A DNA stretch of 64,000 nt, taken from the NCBI RefSeq assembly GCF_902506435.1, contig NZ_LR733215.1:3345543-3409542 (forward strand), in the 5' to 3' direction. Under the pieces are notes generated by a model. The model saw only the letters and a list, made by a program, of their open reading frames with translations, was not told the DNA's origin and made no database searches. The position numbers and the translations under genes are program-made. This stretch comes from Nocardioides sp. AX2bis (GTDB taxonomy: Bacteria; Actinomycetota; Actinomycetes; Propionibacteriales; Nocardioidaceae). Shown here piece after piece: positions 45,633-54,400 of the stretch (position 1 is its first letter; every line of letters begins with the position of its first letter).

Positions 45633-45670
45633 GTGCCCCAGGCAGGAGTCGAACCTGCGACCTTTCGCTT
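45633..45670. repeat. attR, 38-bp core inside tRNA-Arg
   Basis: Identical to 30213-30250. It covers tRNA positions 37-73 and one flanking base, so integration leaves the tRNA gene intact. Confidence 0.92.
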
Positions 45671-45706
45671 AGGAGGCGGCTGCTCTATCCGCTGAGCTAC
45701 TGGGGC
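45634..45706 (-). tRNA. tRNA-Arg(CCT)
   Basis: 73 nt without encoded CCA. Acceptor stem GCCCCAG/CTGGGGC is perfect; D-stem GCTC/GAGC; T-stem GCAGG/CCTGC with TTCGACT loop. Anticodon loop CTCCTAA gives CCU, reading AGG. In the anticodon stem, positions 27-43 (G-A) and 28-42 (C-A) do not pair; the same bases occur in the att copy, so this is native. Integration site of the element. Confidence 0.9.
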
Positions 45707-45899
45707 GGGACGTGTCGAGCTCCCTGGTGAGGACGCTCGACGATCCGACCGAATCCTGCCACGGGGCGTCGACGGGGTGGATGCGGCGTCGTCCCTGCTG
45801 GTGAGTGTCGTCTGCGGCGCCTGCAGGGGTCGGCCCGGCGGGCGAGTCTCGTGCTCGAACCCAGGGGCGGTGGGCGACTGCCCGCCCTAGGCTCGGCCC

Positions 45900-46739
45900 G
45901 TGACCAGCGACCCGGCGGACTTCGAGGCGCTGGTCGGCGCCATCAGCATCCGCCGGGAAGGCATGCCGGTCGTCGAGGGTGGGCATCTCACTATCCGGTT
46001 CGGGATGTCCGGTCCCGGTGCTGTCATACGGGCGGCCAAGGACCATGTCGCAGTCTTCGACGTCGGTGCTGGGACGCGACTGGAGAGTCTCGGCGGGTAC
46101 GGGATGCAGGACGCCCCGGGTGGGCCGTTCTTCGTCTGGGAGCTCACCGAGCCGCACGGAGACACGGTCGAGGTGTGCTACACCGACGGAGGCGAGGTGA
46201 TCGCCTCTGAGGTGGTGTCCGTCGTCCGGGGCGGGAGCCTGGTCCGGCCCGACGACGTCGCGACGCTCACCTTCCGGGTTCCGGGTGGCACCGGCGACCC
46301 GGGTCCCGGGATCGTCCCGGTCGACGAACGGGACTCGTCGTGGGAGGACGGCCACCCCAGGTTCCGGGTGTACCTCCACGGCAGCGGAGGCACGGAGACC
46401 TACGGCTGGACCGACACCTACGACATCACCGGTGCAGACGTCCTCCAGGTCATCGACTGGGCCCAACGCCAGGCCGGGGACGTCCTCACCTACGCGGTCG
46501 CGCTGGTGCGCGACGACGTCGAGCACGCGCGCATCAACCCCGGTCATGGACGCGGCCTCGTCTGGCTCGTCGGCATGGACGGCAACGACACCACCGACCC
46601 TGGCAGCGCCGACGACGTCACACAGCAACGCATGCTGGCCCGCCGTCACCACCGGATCGACGTCGCCGACCTCGACACCATGCCGACCACGGTCCACGAA
46701 CCCTACGAAGGCGGCAGGCCGACGAGGGGCCGACGCTGA
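45900..46739 (+). CDS. Hypothetical protein
   Basis: 279 aa from a GTG start. Two related beta-rich halves: VEGGHLTIRFGMSGPGAVIR, FFVWELTEPHGDTVEVCYTD; and HPRFRVYLHGSGGTETYGWT, TYAVALVRDDVEHARINPGH, VWLVGMDGNDTTD. No signal peptide, no catalytic motif. Directly beside the tRNA on the chromosomal side, so it may be backbone or an older insertion. Confidence 0.65.
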   Translation: MTSDPADFEALVGAISIRREGMPVVEGGHLTIRFGMSGPGAVIRAAKDHVAVFDVGAGTRLESLGGYGMQDAPGGPFFVWELTEPHGDTVEVCYTDGGEVIASEVVSVVRGGSLVRPDDVATLTFRVPGGTGDPGPGIVPVDERDSSWEDGHPRFRVYLHGSGGTETYGWTDTYDITGADVLQVIDWAQRQAGDVLTYAVALVRDDVEHARINPGHGRGLVWLVGMDGNDTTDPGSADDVTQQRMLARRHHRIDVADLDTMPTTVHEPYEGGRPTRGRR

Positions 46740-46863
46740 TCGGTGCAGGCGCGCACGGGCCCGCCGTCGGGGCGGATTCGGTGCCTCTGCCGTGTCGCCA
46801 GCTCTGGCCGACCCGTGATTGTCTAGTCCGGCCCGCCGCCCCCCGCTCAGGACGGATCCACTC

Positions 46864-47799
46864 ATGCTCCCGCTCTCCCCCCGACGCCGACTGCGCGCGT
46901 CCCGCGCCTCCCTGGTCGCCCTCGCGGGTGCCGTCACGGCCGCGCTGGTGCTCACCACCGGCGCGGCGTCGCCCACCGCCTCGGCCAGCCCGCCCGCGAC
47001 CGCCGGCACCGCCGTACCGGTGGTCGCCCCGTCGTCGGCCGCGGCCGACGACCTCGCCGCGCGCAAGCGTGGCAGCTTCAAGGCCGCCTCGTTCAACATC
47101 CTCGGCTCGTTCCACACCACGGGTCCCGGCGGGTACGCCTCCGGCGTCAAGCGCGCTCGGATGGCCAAGAAGTGGCTGATCAGCGAGGGCAGCTCGGTGA
47201 TCGGCATGACCGAGGCGCAGCGCGACCAGATCCGCGTGCTCACCCAGGGCGGCACCTTCGCCTCGTGGCCGCCGCGGAAGTCCTCCTCGGACACCGAGAC
47301 CGCGCAGTCGGTCGTGTGGCGCACCTCGAAGTGGAAGTTCGTGCGCGGCCAGCGCTTCACCATCCCGTTCAACTACGGCAACAGTCGCGAGCAGCCGATG
47401 GTGATGCTCAAGAACCGCGACAGCGGCCGCCGGCTGTGGGTGGTCTCGGTGCACCTCCAGAACGGTTCGAACCGTCAGGCCAAGCGGGAGCGCCGGGTCG
47501 GGATGGCGCGGATGATCAAGAACGTGCAGCGGCTGCAGCGCTCCCAGCCGCCGGTGCTGCTCACCGGCGACATGAACTCGCGCCGCACCGTGTTCTGCCG
47601 CACCGTGAAGAACACCGCCCTCGACTCCCCGATGGGCGGGGGCACCCGCAACGGCCGGTGCAACCCGCCGAGCGGGATGCGCATCGACTGGATCTTCGGT
47701 TCGAAGCCCTTCCGCTGGTCGGGCTTCCGCTACGCCGACGGCCCGGTGATCAACAAGATCACCGACCACACCGTGCCGGTCACGACCGTCCGCTGGTGA
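46864..47799 (+). CDS. Secreted endonuclease/exonuclease/phosphatase (EEP) family protein
   Basis: 311 aa from the ATG at 46864. Signal peptide RASLVALAGAVTAALVLTTG with cleavage near ASA. EEP fold: FKAASFNILGSF (N of active site), VIGMTEAQRDQ (Glu), WVVSVHLQNGSNRQ (His), LLTGDMNSRRTVFC (GD-N), and ITDHTVPVT (DH). Extracellular nuclease or phosphodiesterase likely. Confidence 0.88.
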   Translation: MLPLSPRRRLRASRASLVALAGAVTAALVLTTGAASPTASASPPATAGTAVPVVAPSSAAADDLAARKRGSFKAASFNILGSFHTTGPGGYASGVKRARMAKKWLISEGSSVIGMTEAQRDQIRVLTQGGTFASWPPRKSSSDTETAQSVVWRTSKWKFVRGQRFTIPFNYGNSREQPMVMLKNRDSGRRLWVVSVHLQNGSNRQAKRERRVGMARMIKNVQRLQRSQPPVLLTGDMNSRRTVFCRTVKNTALDSPMGGGTRNGRCNPPSGMRIDWIFGSKPFRWSGFRYADGPVINKITDHTVPVTTVRW

Positions 47800-47893
47800 T
47801 CAGGGCCGCCGCCCGCCCCTGACCGACATTTGGAACCGGGGCGGGCGTCGGCAACACTGAGTGCTCCTGACCGAGCCCCGAGGACGTCCCACC

Positions 47894-49114
47894 ATGGCCG
47901 AACCCACGCCCGCCGAGTCGCCGCACGGGCGTCGTCGGGCCCGCACCAGCCGCCGACACACGATCGCCAAGGTGCTGATCTCCTCCCTGGTGGTCGTGGC
48001 GATGGTGACCGGCCTCAGCGTGGTCTTCCTCTACCGCCACCTCAACGACAACCTCACGGTGCTCGATCCCGGTGACCAGCTCACCGACCGCCCCGCGAAG
48101 GCGATCGACGACGTGCCCCAGGAGCCGCTGAACATCCTGGTGATGGGCTCCGACACCCGCGAGGGCGAGGGCAACGCGATCGACAACGAGTCCGGCGCGG
48201 GCGGCTCGGACACCACCCTGCTGTTCCACCTCTCGGCGGACCGTGAGAACGCCTACGGCATCAGCATCCCGCGGGACTCCATCGTCGACCGGCCGCAGTG
48301 CAAGACCGACGACGGCGACACGCTGCCCGCCGAGACCGACGTGATGTGGAACGAGGCCTTCACCGTCGGCGGCCCGCTGTGCACCGTGCAGCAGTTCGAG
48401 CAGCTCAGCGGTGTCTTCGTGGACCACTTCGTGGTCGTGGACTTCAACGGGTTCCGCGACATGGTCGACGCCATCGGCGGCGTCGAGGTCTGCATCCCCG
48501 AGGACATCGAGGACCCCGCCCACGGCATCAACATCCCCGCGGGCACGCGGGAGATCTCCGGCTACGAGGCGTTGAACTACGTCCGGGCCCGCTACACCCT
48601 CGGCGACGGCTCCGACATCGGCCGGATCAAGCGGCAGCAGGCCTTCATCGCCGCGATGGCCAACAAGGTCGTCTCCGGCGGCATGCTGGCCCGCCTCGAC
48701 CAGCTCGTCGGCTTCCTGGACGCCGCGACCGAGTCGCTGACCGTCGACCCCGGCCTGTCCAACGTGCTCAAGATCGGCCGGATCGGGCTCGGCTTCAGCG
48801 GGATCGGGCTCTCCAACATCCGGTTCAGCACCGTCCCGTTCGAGTACGACACCCGCCCCGGGTTCGAGGGACGCGTCGTGTGGACCCCCGAGGCCGCCGA
48901 CGTGTGGGACTCGATCGCCGCCGACGAGCCGCTGTCGCGCCGACTCGAGGACGACACCGTGATCAGCGCCGACAGCGTGCCGGGCACCTCGAGCGACGAG
49001 TCCGCGAGCCCCTCGGACGGGACCTCGGCGAGCCCGTCGGACGGCGCCTCGGCCTCGCCGCAGGTCGACCCCGAGCGCGAGGCCCAGCTGGAGGCGGCCG
49101 GTCTCTGTGCCTGA
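47894..49114 (+). CDS. LytR-CpsA-Psr (LCP) family cell-wall glycopolymer ligase
   Basis: 406 aa. Cytoplasmic basic N-terminus (HGRRRARTSRRHTIAK), one TM helix (about 28-50), then the LCP domain: LNILVMGSDTREGEGN, DTTLLFHLSADRENAYGISI PRDS, FNGFRDMVDAIGGVEVCIPE, NYVRARYTLGDGSDIGRIKR with the conserved Arg residues. Ser/Thr-rich C-terminal tail (SDESASPSDGTSASPSDG). It transfers glycopolymers from lipid carrier to peptidoglycan. Followed by a small overlapping gene. Confidence 0.93.
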   Translation: MAEPTPAESPHGRRRARTSRRHTIAKVLISSLVVVAMVTGLSVVFLYRHLNDNLTVLDPGDQLTDRPAKAIDDVPQEPLNILVMGSDTREGEGNAIDNESGAGGSDTTLLFHLSADRENAYGISIPRDSIVDRPQCKTDDGDTLPAETDVMWNEAFTVGGPLCTVQQFEQLSGVFVDHFVVVDFNGFRDMVDAIGGVEVCIPEDIEDPAHGINIPAGTREISGYEALNYVRARYTLGDGSDIGRIKRQQAFIAAMANKVVSGGMLARLDQLVGFLDAATESLTVDPGLSNVLKIGRIGLGFSGIGLSNIRFSTVPFEYDTRPGFEGRVVWTPEAADVWDSIAADEPLSRRLEDDTVISADSVPGTSSDESASPSDGTSASPSDGASASPQVDPEREAQLEAAGLCA

Positions 49115-49289
49115 CCGCCCGAGCGACCGGAGCCGGCAGGAGACGCCGGCCGAGCGTCGCCGCCGGTTGGACGCCGTGTTCGGTGACGTCCTGCCCGACA
49201 CGACGAGCGACGAGCGCGGCGACGCCACGGAGGACCGTGGCGCGGACGACTGGCTCCGCGCACAGGTTCCCCCGCATCACGGCGGCTGA
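49107..49289 (+). CDS. Small hypothetical protein coupled to LCP gene
   Basis: 60 aa from the GTG at 49107, overlapping the LCP stop by 8 bp, so translationally coupled. Charged (RRRRLDAVFGDVLPDTTSDE) with the C-terminal DDWLRAQVPPHHGG. Short proteins with this WL...PPHxG end occur in actinomycete loci, but the function is unknown. Confidence 0.7.
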   Translation: MPDRPSDRSRQETPAERRRRLDAVFGDVLPDTTSDERGDATEDRGADDWLRAQVPPHHGG

Positions 49290-49323
49290 GCCGTCGCGGT
49301 GCGGGGGGACCGTCAGGCTCAGG

Positions 49324-49716
49324 TCAGGCAGGCGGTCCGGCGTGGCTCCCGCCGACGGCACCGGTCTCGCCCGGGCCGGAACCGGCCAGCAGGTCGCGGA
49401 TCTGGCGCAGCAGCTCGACGTCCTCGGGCGTGCCGGCCGGCGGGCTGGGGAAGTAGCGCTCCTTGGCCTTGGTGTACGGCAGCACCACGAAGAAGTAGAC
49501 GACCGCGGCCAGGATGATGAACGAGACGACGGCGTTCAGGAACGCGCCGAGGCTGTTCGGCTGGTTGGAGAAGTACTCGCTGGTGCTCTCGGGCAGCTGC
49601 TCGGTCAGCCAGTTGGTGAAGGTGGTGACGACGGCACCGAAGGCCGTGCCGATGATCACCGCGACGGCCAGGTCGACCAGGTTGCCCCGCAGCAGGAAGT
49701 TCTTGAACCCGGACAT
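49324..49716 (-). CDS. mscL: Large-conductance mechanosensitive channel
   Basis: 130 aa. Starts MSGFKNFLLRGNLVDLAVAV, the MscL signature helix S1/TM1; TM2 is AFLNAVVSFIILAAVVYFFV, and the cytoplasmic helix bundle is PEDVELLRQIRDLL. Releases solutes on hypo-osmotic shock. Actinobacterial position near the FmdB and cyclo-ligase genes matches mycobacteria. Confidence 0.97.
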   Translation of the reverse strand: MSGFKNFLLRGNLVDLAVAVIIGTAFGAVVTTFTNWLTEQLPESTSEYFSNQPNSLGAFLNAVVSFIILAAVVYFFVVLPYTKAKERYFPSPPAGTPEDVELLRQIRDLLAGSGPGETGAVGGSHAGPPA

Positions 49717-49744
49717 GGTGCTCCTCGGCGTTGGTAGACAGGTC

Positions 49745-49796
49745 TCCCCAGGCTAGGGGCCTCCCCGGTGAGAGGCATCCCCAGGCTAGGGGGCCT
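49745..49796. repeat. Short duplication around a stop codon
   Basis: TCCCCAGGCTAGGGG-CCT occurs at 49745-49762 and 49778-49796 (one extra G). The second copy contains the stop of the minus-strand SAF gene. Likely local duplication. Confidence 0.7.
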
Positions 49797-50508
49797 GCCA
49801 GGTGAAGGTGACGAACCCCGCCGCGGAGGCCTGCGTGAGCGCACCCACCTCCTCAGGGTCGACGGCCACGACCACCAGCGAGCCGGGCGGCGTCGCGCCG
49901 CCCGCGCCCACCGGGTCGCCCGTGCCGGCCCCGACCGCCGGGACGGCGAGGACGTCGACGCCCGTGGCGACCGGGGAGCCCGAGGCGCCGGGGCCGCCCT
50001 GCAGGTCGGCGGCGACGAGGTCGACCCGGTCGCCCACCCGGAGCAGGTCGGCGGCGGCCGCGTCGGCGAGCCGGACGGGCAGCGTCGTACGCCCCGGGCC
50101 CGCGTCGGCGAGCTCCTCGCCGACCAGGCGCGTCGCCGCGAGCTGCTCGCCCACGCCGACGGGGCCGGCGACGACCCGGCCGACCACGGCCGCCGGCTCC
50201 GGCGGCCCGGTGCCCGGCGGGACCAGCGCGGCGGCGACCGTGCGTACCTCGATGTCGTCGGCGGTGACGGTCGAGCCCGCCGGCAGGTCACGCGCGGCGA
50301 CGACCACACCGGCGGTCGGGGCCGGCACCGGCGCGACGGCGCGGACGGCGGCCAGCACGGCGAGCCCGGTCAGCACCGCGGCGAGCAGTCGTCGCCGGGC
50401 CAGCAGCACGCGACGGGCGACCCGGTGGGCGCGGCGCAGCCGCAGGCGCCACGGCAGGGCCGGAGGCGCAGGGCCGGCCGGAGTGGTCGTCGGAGGTCGT
50501 CGGGGCAC
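49786..50508 (-). CDS. SAF domain protein (CpaB/FlgA-like), membrane-anchored
   Basis: 240 aa. A basic N-terminus (RLRLRRAHRVARRVLLARRR) precedes one hydrophobic helix (LLAAVLTGLAVLAAVRAV), then the SAF domain: VVVAARDLPAGSTVTADDIE and GRVVAGPVGVGEQLAATRLV, continuing with a CpaB-like beta domain (LRVGDRVDLVAADLQGG). CpaB assembles Flp pili, but no pilus genes adjoin it. Function unproven. Confidence 0.82.
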   Translation of the reverse strand: MPRRPPTTTPAGPAPPALPWRLRLRRAHRVARRVLLARRRLLAAVLTGLAVLAAVRAVAPVPAPTAGVVVAARDLPAGSTVTADDIEVRTVAAALVPPGTGPPEPAAVVGRVVAGPVGVGEQLAATRLVGEELADAGPGRTTLPVRLADAAAADLLRVGDRVDLVAADLQGGPGASGSPVATGVDVLAVPAVGAGTGDPVGAGGATPPGSLVVVAVDPEEVGALTQASAAGFVTFTWQAP

Positions 50509-50595
50509 GTCGCGACGCTAGGTGTCACCGCCCGGCCGGGGCGGGACTCCGGCCACGCCTGGGGAGCAGTGCCCCCGAGCACCGTCCTGTGGACG

Positions 50596-50979
50596 TCAGC
50601 CGGTCTTGGCGGACCCGCCGGTGCTCGCGGGGGAGGACGGCTTGTCGCCCCCGCCGGCGGCCGGCTTCTTCTCGGACGCCTTCTCGGCCGGCTTGTCCGA
50701 GGACGTGCCGGCCCCCTTGTCGCCGGACGCGGCGCCGGACTTCTCGCCCGACTTCTCACCGGTCGCGCCCGCGGACGTGGAGGACCCGTTCTTCCCCGCG
50801 GCCTCGCGGCTGTCGTTGCGGTAGAAGCCGGAGCCCTTGAAGACCACGCCGACGGCGTTGAACAGCTTGCGCAGCCGGCCCTGGCACTGCGGGCACTCGG
50901 TCAGCGCGTCGTCGGAGAAGCTCTGCACCTGCTCGAAGCGGTGGCCGCACTCGGTGCAGGCGTACTGGTAGGTCGGCAC
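50596..50979 (-). CDS. FmdB family zinc-ribbon protein
   Basis: 127 aa. N-terminal zinc ribbon MPTYQYACTECGHRF ... ECPQCQGRL with two CxxC pairs, then VFKGSGFYRNDSRE. The remaining ~70 residues are Ser/Lys/Ala/Gly low-complexity (GEKSGEKSGAASGDKGAGTS). The mycobacterial counterpart lies beside galU and cyclo-ligase. Function as a regulator or chaperone adaptor is not established here. Confidence 0.9.
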   Translation of the reverse strand: MPTYQYACTECGHRFEQVQSFSDDALTECPQCQGRLRKLFNAVGVVFKGSGFYRNDSREAAGKNGSSTSAGATGEKSGEKSGAASGDKGAGTSSDKPAEKASEKKPAAGGGDKPSSPASTGGSAKTG

Positions 50980-51072
50980 GGGGTCTCCTCGTTCTCTCCG
51001 GGGCCGTCTGGCACTCGCGCGCCCCGACTGCCAATCCTACGACAGGGGCCGCACGGCATGATGGGCACCACC

Positions 51073-53751
51073 ATGGCCGACGAGACCACCACGGCGCCCC
51101 GGCCGGGAGCGCTCGCCCGGGCCCGCCGTACGGTCCTCGGCTGGCCGCCCGCCGCGCGGGTCACCTCCTGGGTCGTGCTCGGCGTCGTGCTGACTTTCGT
51201 CGTCGGCCTGGTCCTCGTCGTGACGGTCGCCCGACGGCCGCTGCCGCCGACCGAGGGCGCCCAGGTGCTGCCCGGCCTGTCCGGTGACGTCGAGGTCCTG
51301 CGCGACTCCCACGGCGTGCCGCAGGTCTGGGCCGACACCACCGAGGACCTGATGCGGGCCCAGGGCTGGGTCACGGCCTCCGAGCGGTTCTTCCAGATGG
51401 ACGTGCGGCGCCACGTGGCCGAGGGCCGCCTCGCCGAGCTCTTCGGTGCCGGCGCGGTCCCGGGCGACCGGCTGGCCCGCACCCTGGGCTGGGCGCGCAC
51501 CGCGCGCGAGGAGCTGGCCCTGGTCGAGCCGGAGACCCGGGCGGCGCTGGCGGCCTACGCCGCCGGCGTCAACGCCTACCTCGAGGCCCGCGGCACCTCC
51601 GAGGTCGCCGCCGAGTACACGCTGCTCGGGCTCGGCGGGGTCGGCTACACCCCCGAGCCGTGGAGCGAGACCGACTCGCTGGCCTGGCTCAAGACCGTGG
51701 CCTGGGAGATCGGTGGCGACCTCGACGCCGAGGTCGACCGGGCGCTGACCACCGCGGCCGTCGGGGAGGCCGTGGTCGACGACCTGTTCCCCCCGACCGC
51801 GGTGGCCGACCCTGTGGTCGACCAGGGAGCGCTGGTGGACGGCGTCTTCGAGCAGGACGCGGTCACCGGCGGGACCCGCAACCCGCTGCGCCCGCCGTAC
51901 GGGCCCCTCGACCGGCCCACCCACCGCTCCGTCGACCGGCCCTCCGGGGAGCCGCTGGGGGACCCCGGTGTCCTGGACCAGCTCCGCCGCACCGACGCGG
52001 CCCTCGACCGGTTGCCGTCGTGGGTGGCCAGCGGCGCCGGGCGCGGCTCCAACGCCTGGGTCGTCGACGGGGACCACTCCACGACCGGGGAGCCGCTCCT
52101 GGCCAACGACCCCCACCTCGACGCCACCCTGCCCGGGGTGTGGATGCCGGTCGGCCTGCACTGCCGGGAGGTCAGCGCGGCCTGTCCGTACGACGTGGCC
52201 GGCTCCAGCCTGCCCGGGGTGCCGGGGGTCGTGGTCGGGCACAACGCCGACGTGGCGTGGGGCGTGACCAGCCTGGGTGCCGACGTCACCGACCTGTTCC
52301 TGGAGCGCGTCGAGGGCGACACCTACCGCTACGAGGGTGAGTCGCTGCCGCTGCGGGTGCGCCGCGAGCGGATCCGCGTCGCCGGTGGGGAGGACGTCGA
52401 GGTGGAGGTGCGCTCCACCCGGCACGGCCCGCTGCTCAGCGACGTCCTGGGCCCGGTGGCCGACGTCGCGGGTCCCGGGGACCACGCCGTGGCGGTGCGC
52501 TGGACCGGTCTCGAGCCCGGCACCACCGCCGACGCGATCCTGGCCCTGGACCGGGCCACCGGCTGGGAGGACTTCCGCGCGGCCGCGGCCCGCTTCACCC
52601 TGCCCGCGCTGGGGATGGTCTACGCCGACACCACGGGGCGCGTGGGCTTCCAGGCCGCGGGCGCGATCCCGGTGCGCAAGAGCGGCAACGACGGGTCGCT
52701 GCCGGTCGCCGGGTGGCGCGCGGAGACCGACTGGACCGGGCGCGACGTGCCGGCCGCCGGGCTGCCGAGCGTGGTCGACCCCGAGGGCGGGGTGCTGGTC
52801 GCGGCCAACCAGGCGGCGGCCGGGGCCCGCTACCCGACCCTCCTGACCACCGCACCGGACCCGGGCTACCGGGCGGCGCGGATCGCCGAGCGGCTCGACG
52901 TGGCGCTGGCGGACGGGAGCGGCGTGTCCCCGCAGGACATGTCCGCGATCCAGGGCGACGACCTGCACCCGTTGGCCAGCAGCCTCGTGCCGCTGCTGCT
53001 CGCCGTCGACCTGCCCGGCGGCTACGCCTCCGACGGGCAGCGGCTGCTCGCGACGTGGGACGGGACGCAGCCCCCGACCAGCGGGGCGGCCGCCTACTTC
53101 AACGCCGTGTGGAGGTCCCTGCTGGCCGGTGCCTTCGACGACGAGCTGCCCCCGGCCGTCCGTCCCGACGGCGGCGCGCGCTGGGTCGCGGTGGTCGACC
53201 GGCTGCTCGACGAGCCGGACTCGCCGTGGTGGGACGACCTGGGCACCGAGGACGTCATCGAGTCGCGCGACGACGTGCTCCGCGCGGCGCTGCTGGACGC
53301 CCGGGACGACCTGACCTCACGGCAGGCCTTCGAGGCCGACGAGTGGACCTGGGGCCGCGCCCACGTGCTCGACCTCGAGGCCGCCACCGGGCCGCTGTGG
53401 GGCAACGACGCCGCCCGCGCGTTCCTGGACCGCACCGGCCCGCCGACCGGGGGGTCGGGCGCCGCGGTGGAGGCCACGGACTGGGACGCCGCCGCCCCGG
53501 ACGAGGAGCCGGGCGACGCCCCGTGGCAGGTGACCACCGCCCCGTCGATGCGGATGGTGGTCGACCTCGGTGACCTCGACGCCTCCGGGTGGGTCACCCT
53601 CGGCGGCGTCTCGGGTCACCCGACCAGCCCGCACTACGACGACCAGCTCGGCCCGTGGGCGGCCGGCGAGCTGCTGTCCTGGCCGTTCAGCCGCGAGGCC
53701 GTCACCGCGGACGCCGAGGACGTGCTGGTCCTGGAGCCGGGACCGGACTAG
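51073..53751 (+). CDS. Penicillin acylase family protein (Ntn hydrolase)
   Basis: About 892 aa (ATGs at 51058 and 51061 would add five or four residues). One N-terminal TM helix (VTSWVVLGVVLTFVVGLVLV). Alpha-subunit region: VPQVWADTTEDLMRAQGWVTASERFFQMD. The autocatalytic Ser nucleophile starts the beta-chain in GRGSNAWVVDGDHSTTGEPL. Then LANDPHLD and PGVVVGHNADVAWGVTSLGAD. Substrate could be N-acyl-homoserine lactones, lipopeptides or amides. It overlaps the convergent cyclo-ligase by 4 bp. Confidence 0.92.
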   Translation: MADETTTAPRPGALARARRTVLGWPPAARVTSWVVLGVVLTFVVGLVLVVTVARRPLPPTEGAQVLPGLSGDVEVLRDSHGVPQVWADTTEDLMRAQGWVTASERFFQMDVRRHVAEGRLAELFGAGAVPGDRLARTLGWARTAREELALVEPETRAALAAYAAGVNAYLEARGTSEVAAEYTLLGLGGVGYTPEPWSETDSLAWLKTVAWEIGGDLDAEVDRALTTAAVGEAVVDDLFPPTAVADPVVDQGALVDGVFEQDAVTGGTRNPLRPPYGPLDRPTHRSVDRPSGEPLGDPGVLDQLRRTDAALDRLPSWVASGAGRGSNAWVVDGDHSTTGEPLLANDPHLDATLPGVWMPVGLHCREVSAACPYDVAGSSLPGVPGVVVGHNADVAWGVTSLGADVTDLFLERVEGDTYRYEGESLPLRVRRERIRVAGGEDVEVEVRSTRHGPLLSDVLGPVADVAGPGDHAVAVRWTGLEPGTTADAILALDRATGWEDFRAAAARFTLPALGMVYADTTGRVGFQAAGAIPVRKSGNDGSLPVAGWRAETDWTGRDVPAAGLPSVVDPEGGVLVAANQAAAGARYPTLLTTAPDPGYRAARIAERLDVALADGSGVSPQDMSAIQGDDLHPLASSLVPLLLAVDLPGGYASDGQRLLATWDGTQPPTSGAAAYFNAVWRSLLAGAFDDELPPAVRPDGGARWVAVVDRLLDEPDSPWWDDLGTEDVIESRDDVLRAALLDARDDLTSRQAFEADEWTWGRAHVLDLEAATGPLWGNDAARAFLDRTGPPTGGSGAAVEATDWDAAAPDEEPGDAPWQVTTAPSMRMVVDLGDLDASGWVTLGGVSGHPTSPHYDDQLGPWAAGELLSWPFSREAVTADAEDVLVLEPGPD

Positions 53752-54377
53752 CCCGGGGCGCGGGGGAAGCGGTGCACCCCGTCGGCGGTCGCGACGGCAC
53801 CGACCCTCCGGTCGTGGGCCTCGCCCGGCACGGAGCGGCCCACCTCGTCGGGGTAGAGCAGCACGCAGGTCAGCGTGCCGACCGGCACCCGCGCCAGCGC
53901 CCGGTCGTACGACCCCCCGCCGCGACCCAGGCGCAGGCCCGTGTCGTCCACCGCGAGGCCGGGGACCAGGACCACGTCGGCGCCGGCCACGGCATCACGG
54001 CCGAGCGGCTCCCCGAGCGGCTCGAGCAGGCCACGGCGGGCGGGGTAGAGCTGGCTCTCGCCGGTGTGCGAGGCCCAGTCCAGGTCGCCGTCGGCCTGCA
54101 GGAGCGGCAGCAGCACCCGCTTGCGGGAGGCGAGGAGGGCGTTCAGCAGGGCCGAGGTGCCCGGCTCGGTGCCCACGGCGACGTACGCCGCGACGGTCAC
54201 CGCCCGGCGTACCTCCGGGGTGTCGAGCAGGTGCGCCGCGGTCGCGCGGGCGTCCTCGACGAGGGACGCGAGCGGGCGTCGGCGGCGCCCCTCGAGGACC
54301 TGGTCGCGCAGCGCGAGCTTGGCCGGCGCCGCCGAGGGCGGGGACGGCTCGTGGGGAGGAGGTTGCGGACCGGCCAC
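53748..54377 (-). CDS. 5-formyltetrahydrofolate cyclo-ligase
   Basis: 209 aa from a GTG start. ATP-binding motif VPGLAVDDTGLRLGRGGGSYDRAL and VAAYVAVGTEPGT are diagnostic. Converts 5-formyl-THF to 5,10-methenyl-THF. Divergent from the UDP-glucose pyrophosphorylase gene with only 23 bp between start codons. Confidence 0.95.
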   Translation of the reverse strand: MAGPQPPPHEPSPPSAAPAKLALRDQVLEGRRRRPLASLVEDARATAAHLLDTPEVRRAVTVAAYVAVGTEPGTSALLNALLASRKRVLLPLLQADGDLDWASHTGESQLYPARRGLLEPLGEPLGRDAVAGADVVLVPGLAVDDTGLRLGRGGGSYDRALARVPVGTLTCVLLYPDEVGRSVPGEAHDRRVGAVATADGVHRFPRAPG

Positions 54378-54400
54378 CGCACGAGCCTACGATCAGGCGC

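Larger units (their letters stand above)
30213..45670. mobile_element. 15.4-kb integrative mobilizable element at tRNA-Arg(CCT)
   Basis: Bounded by identical 38-bp direct repeats (30213-30250 and 45633-45670) that correspond to tRNA-Arg(CCT) positions 37-73 plus one base. The left end carries a tyrosine integrase reading toward its att site, two excisionase-like genes and a MobF relaxase. No type IV coupling protein, secretion or replication gene is recognisable, hence mobilizable rather than self-transmissible. Gene composition right of 36 kb shifts to more A/T-ending codons than the host backbone. Cargo is stress- and modification-related single genes plus a possible defence nuclease. Confidence 0.88.

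Noticed and set aside
30213..45670. Prophage interpretation of the integrated region
   Set aside because: No terminase, portal, capsid, tail, holin or lysin genes; the relaxase points to conjugative mobilization.
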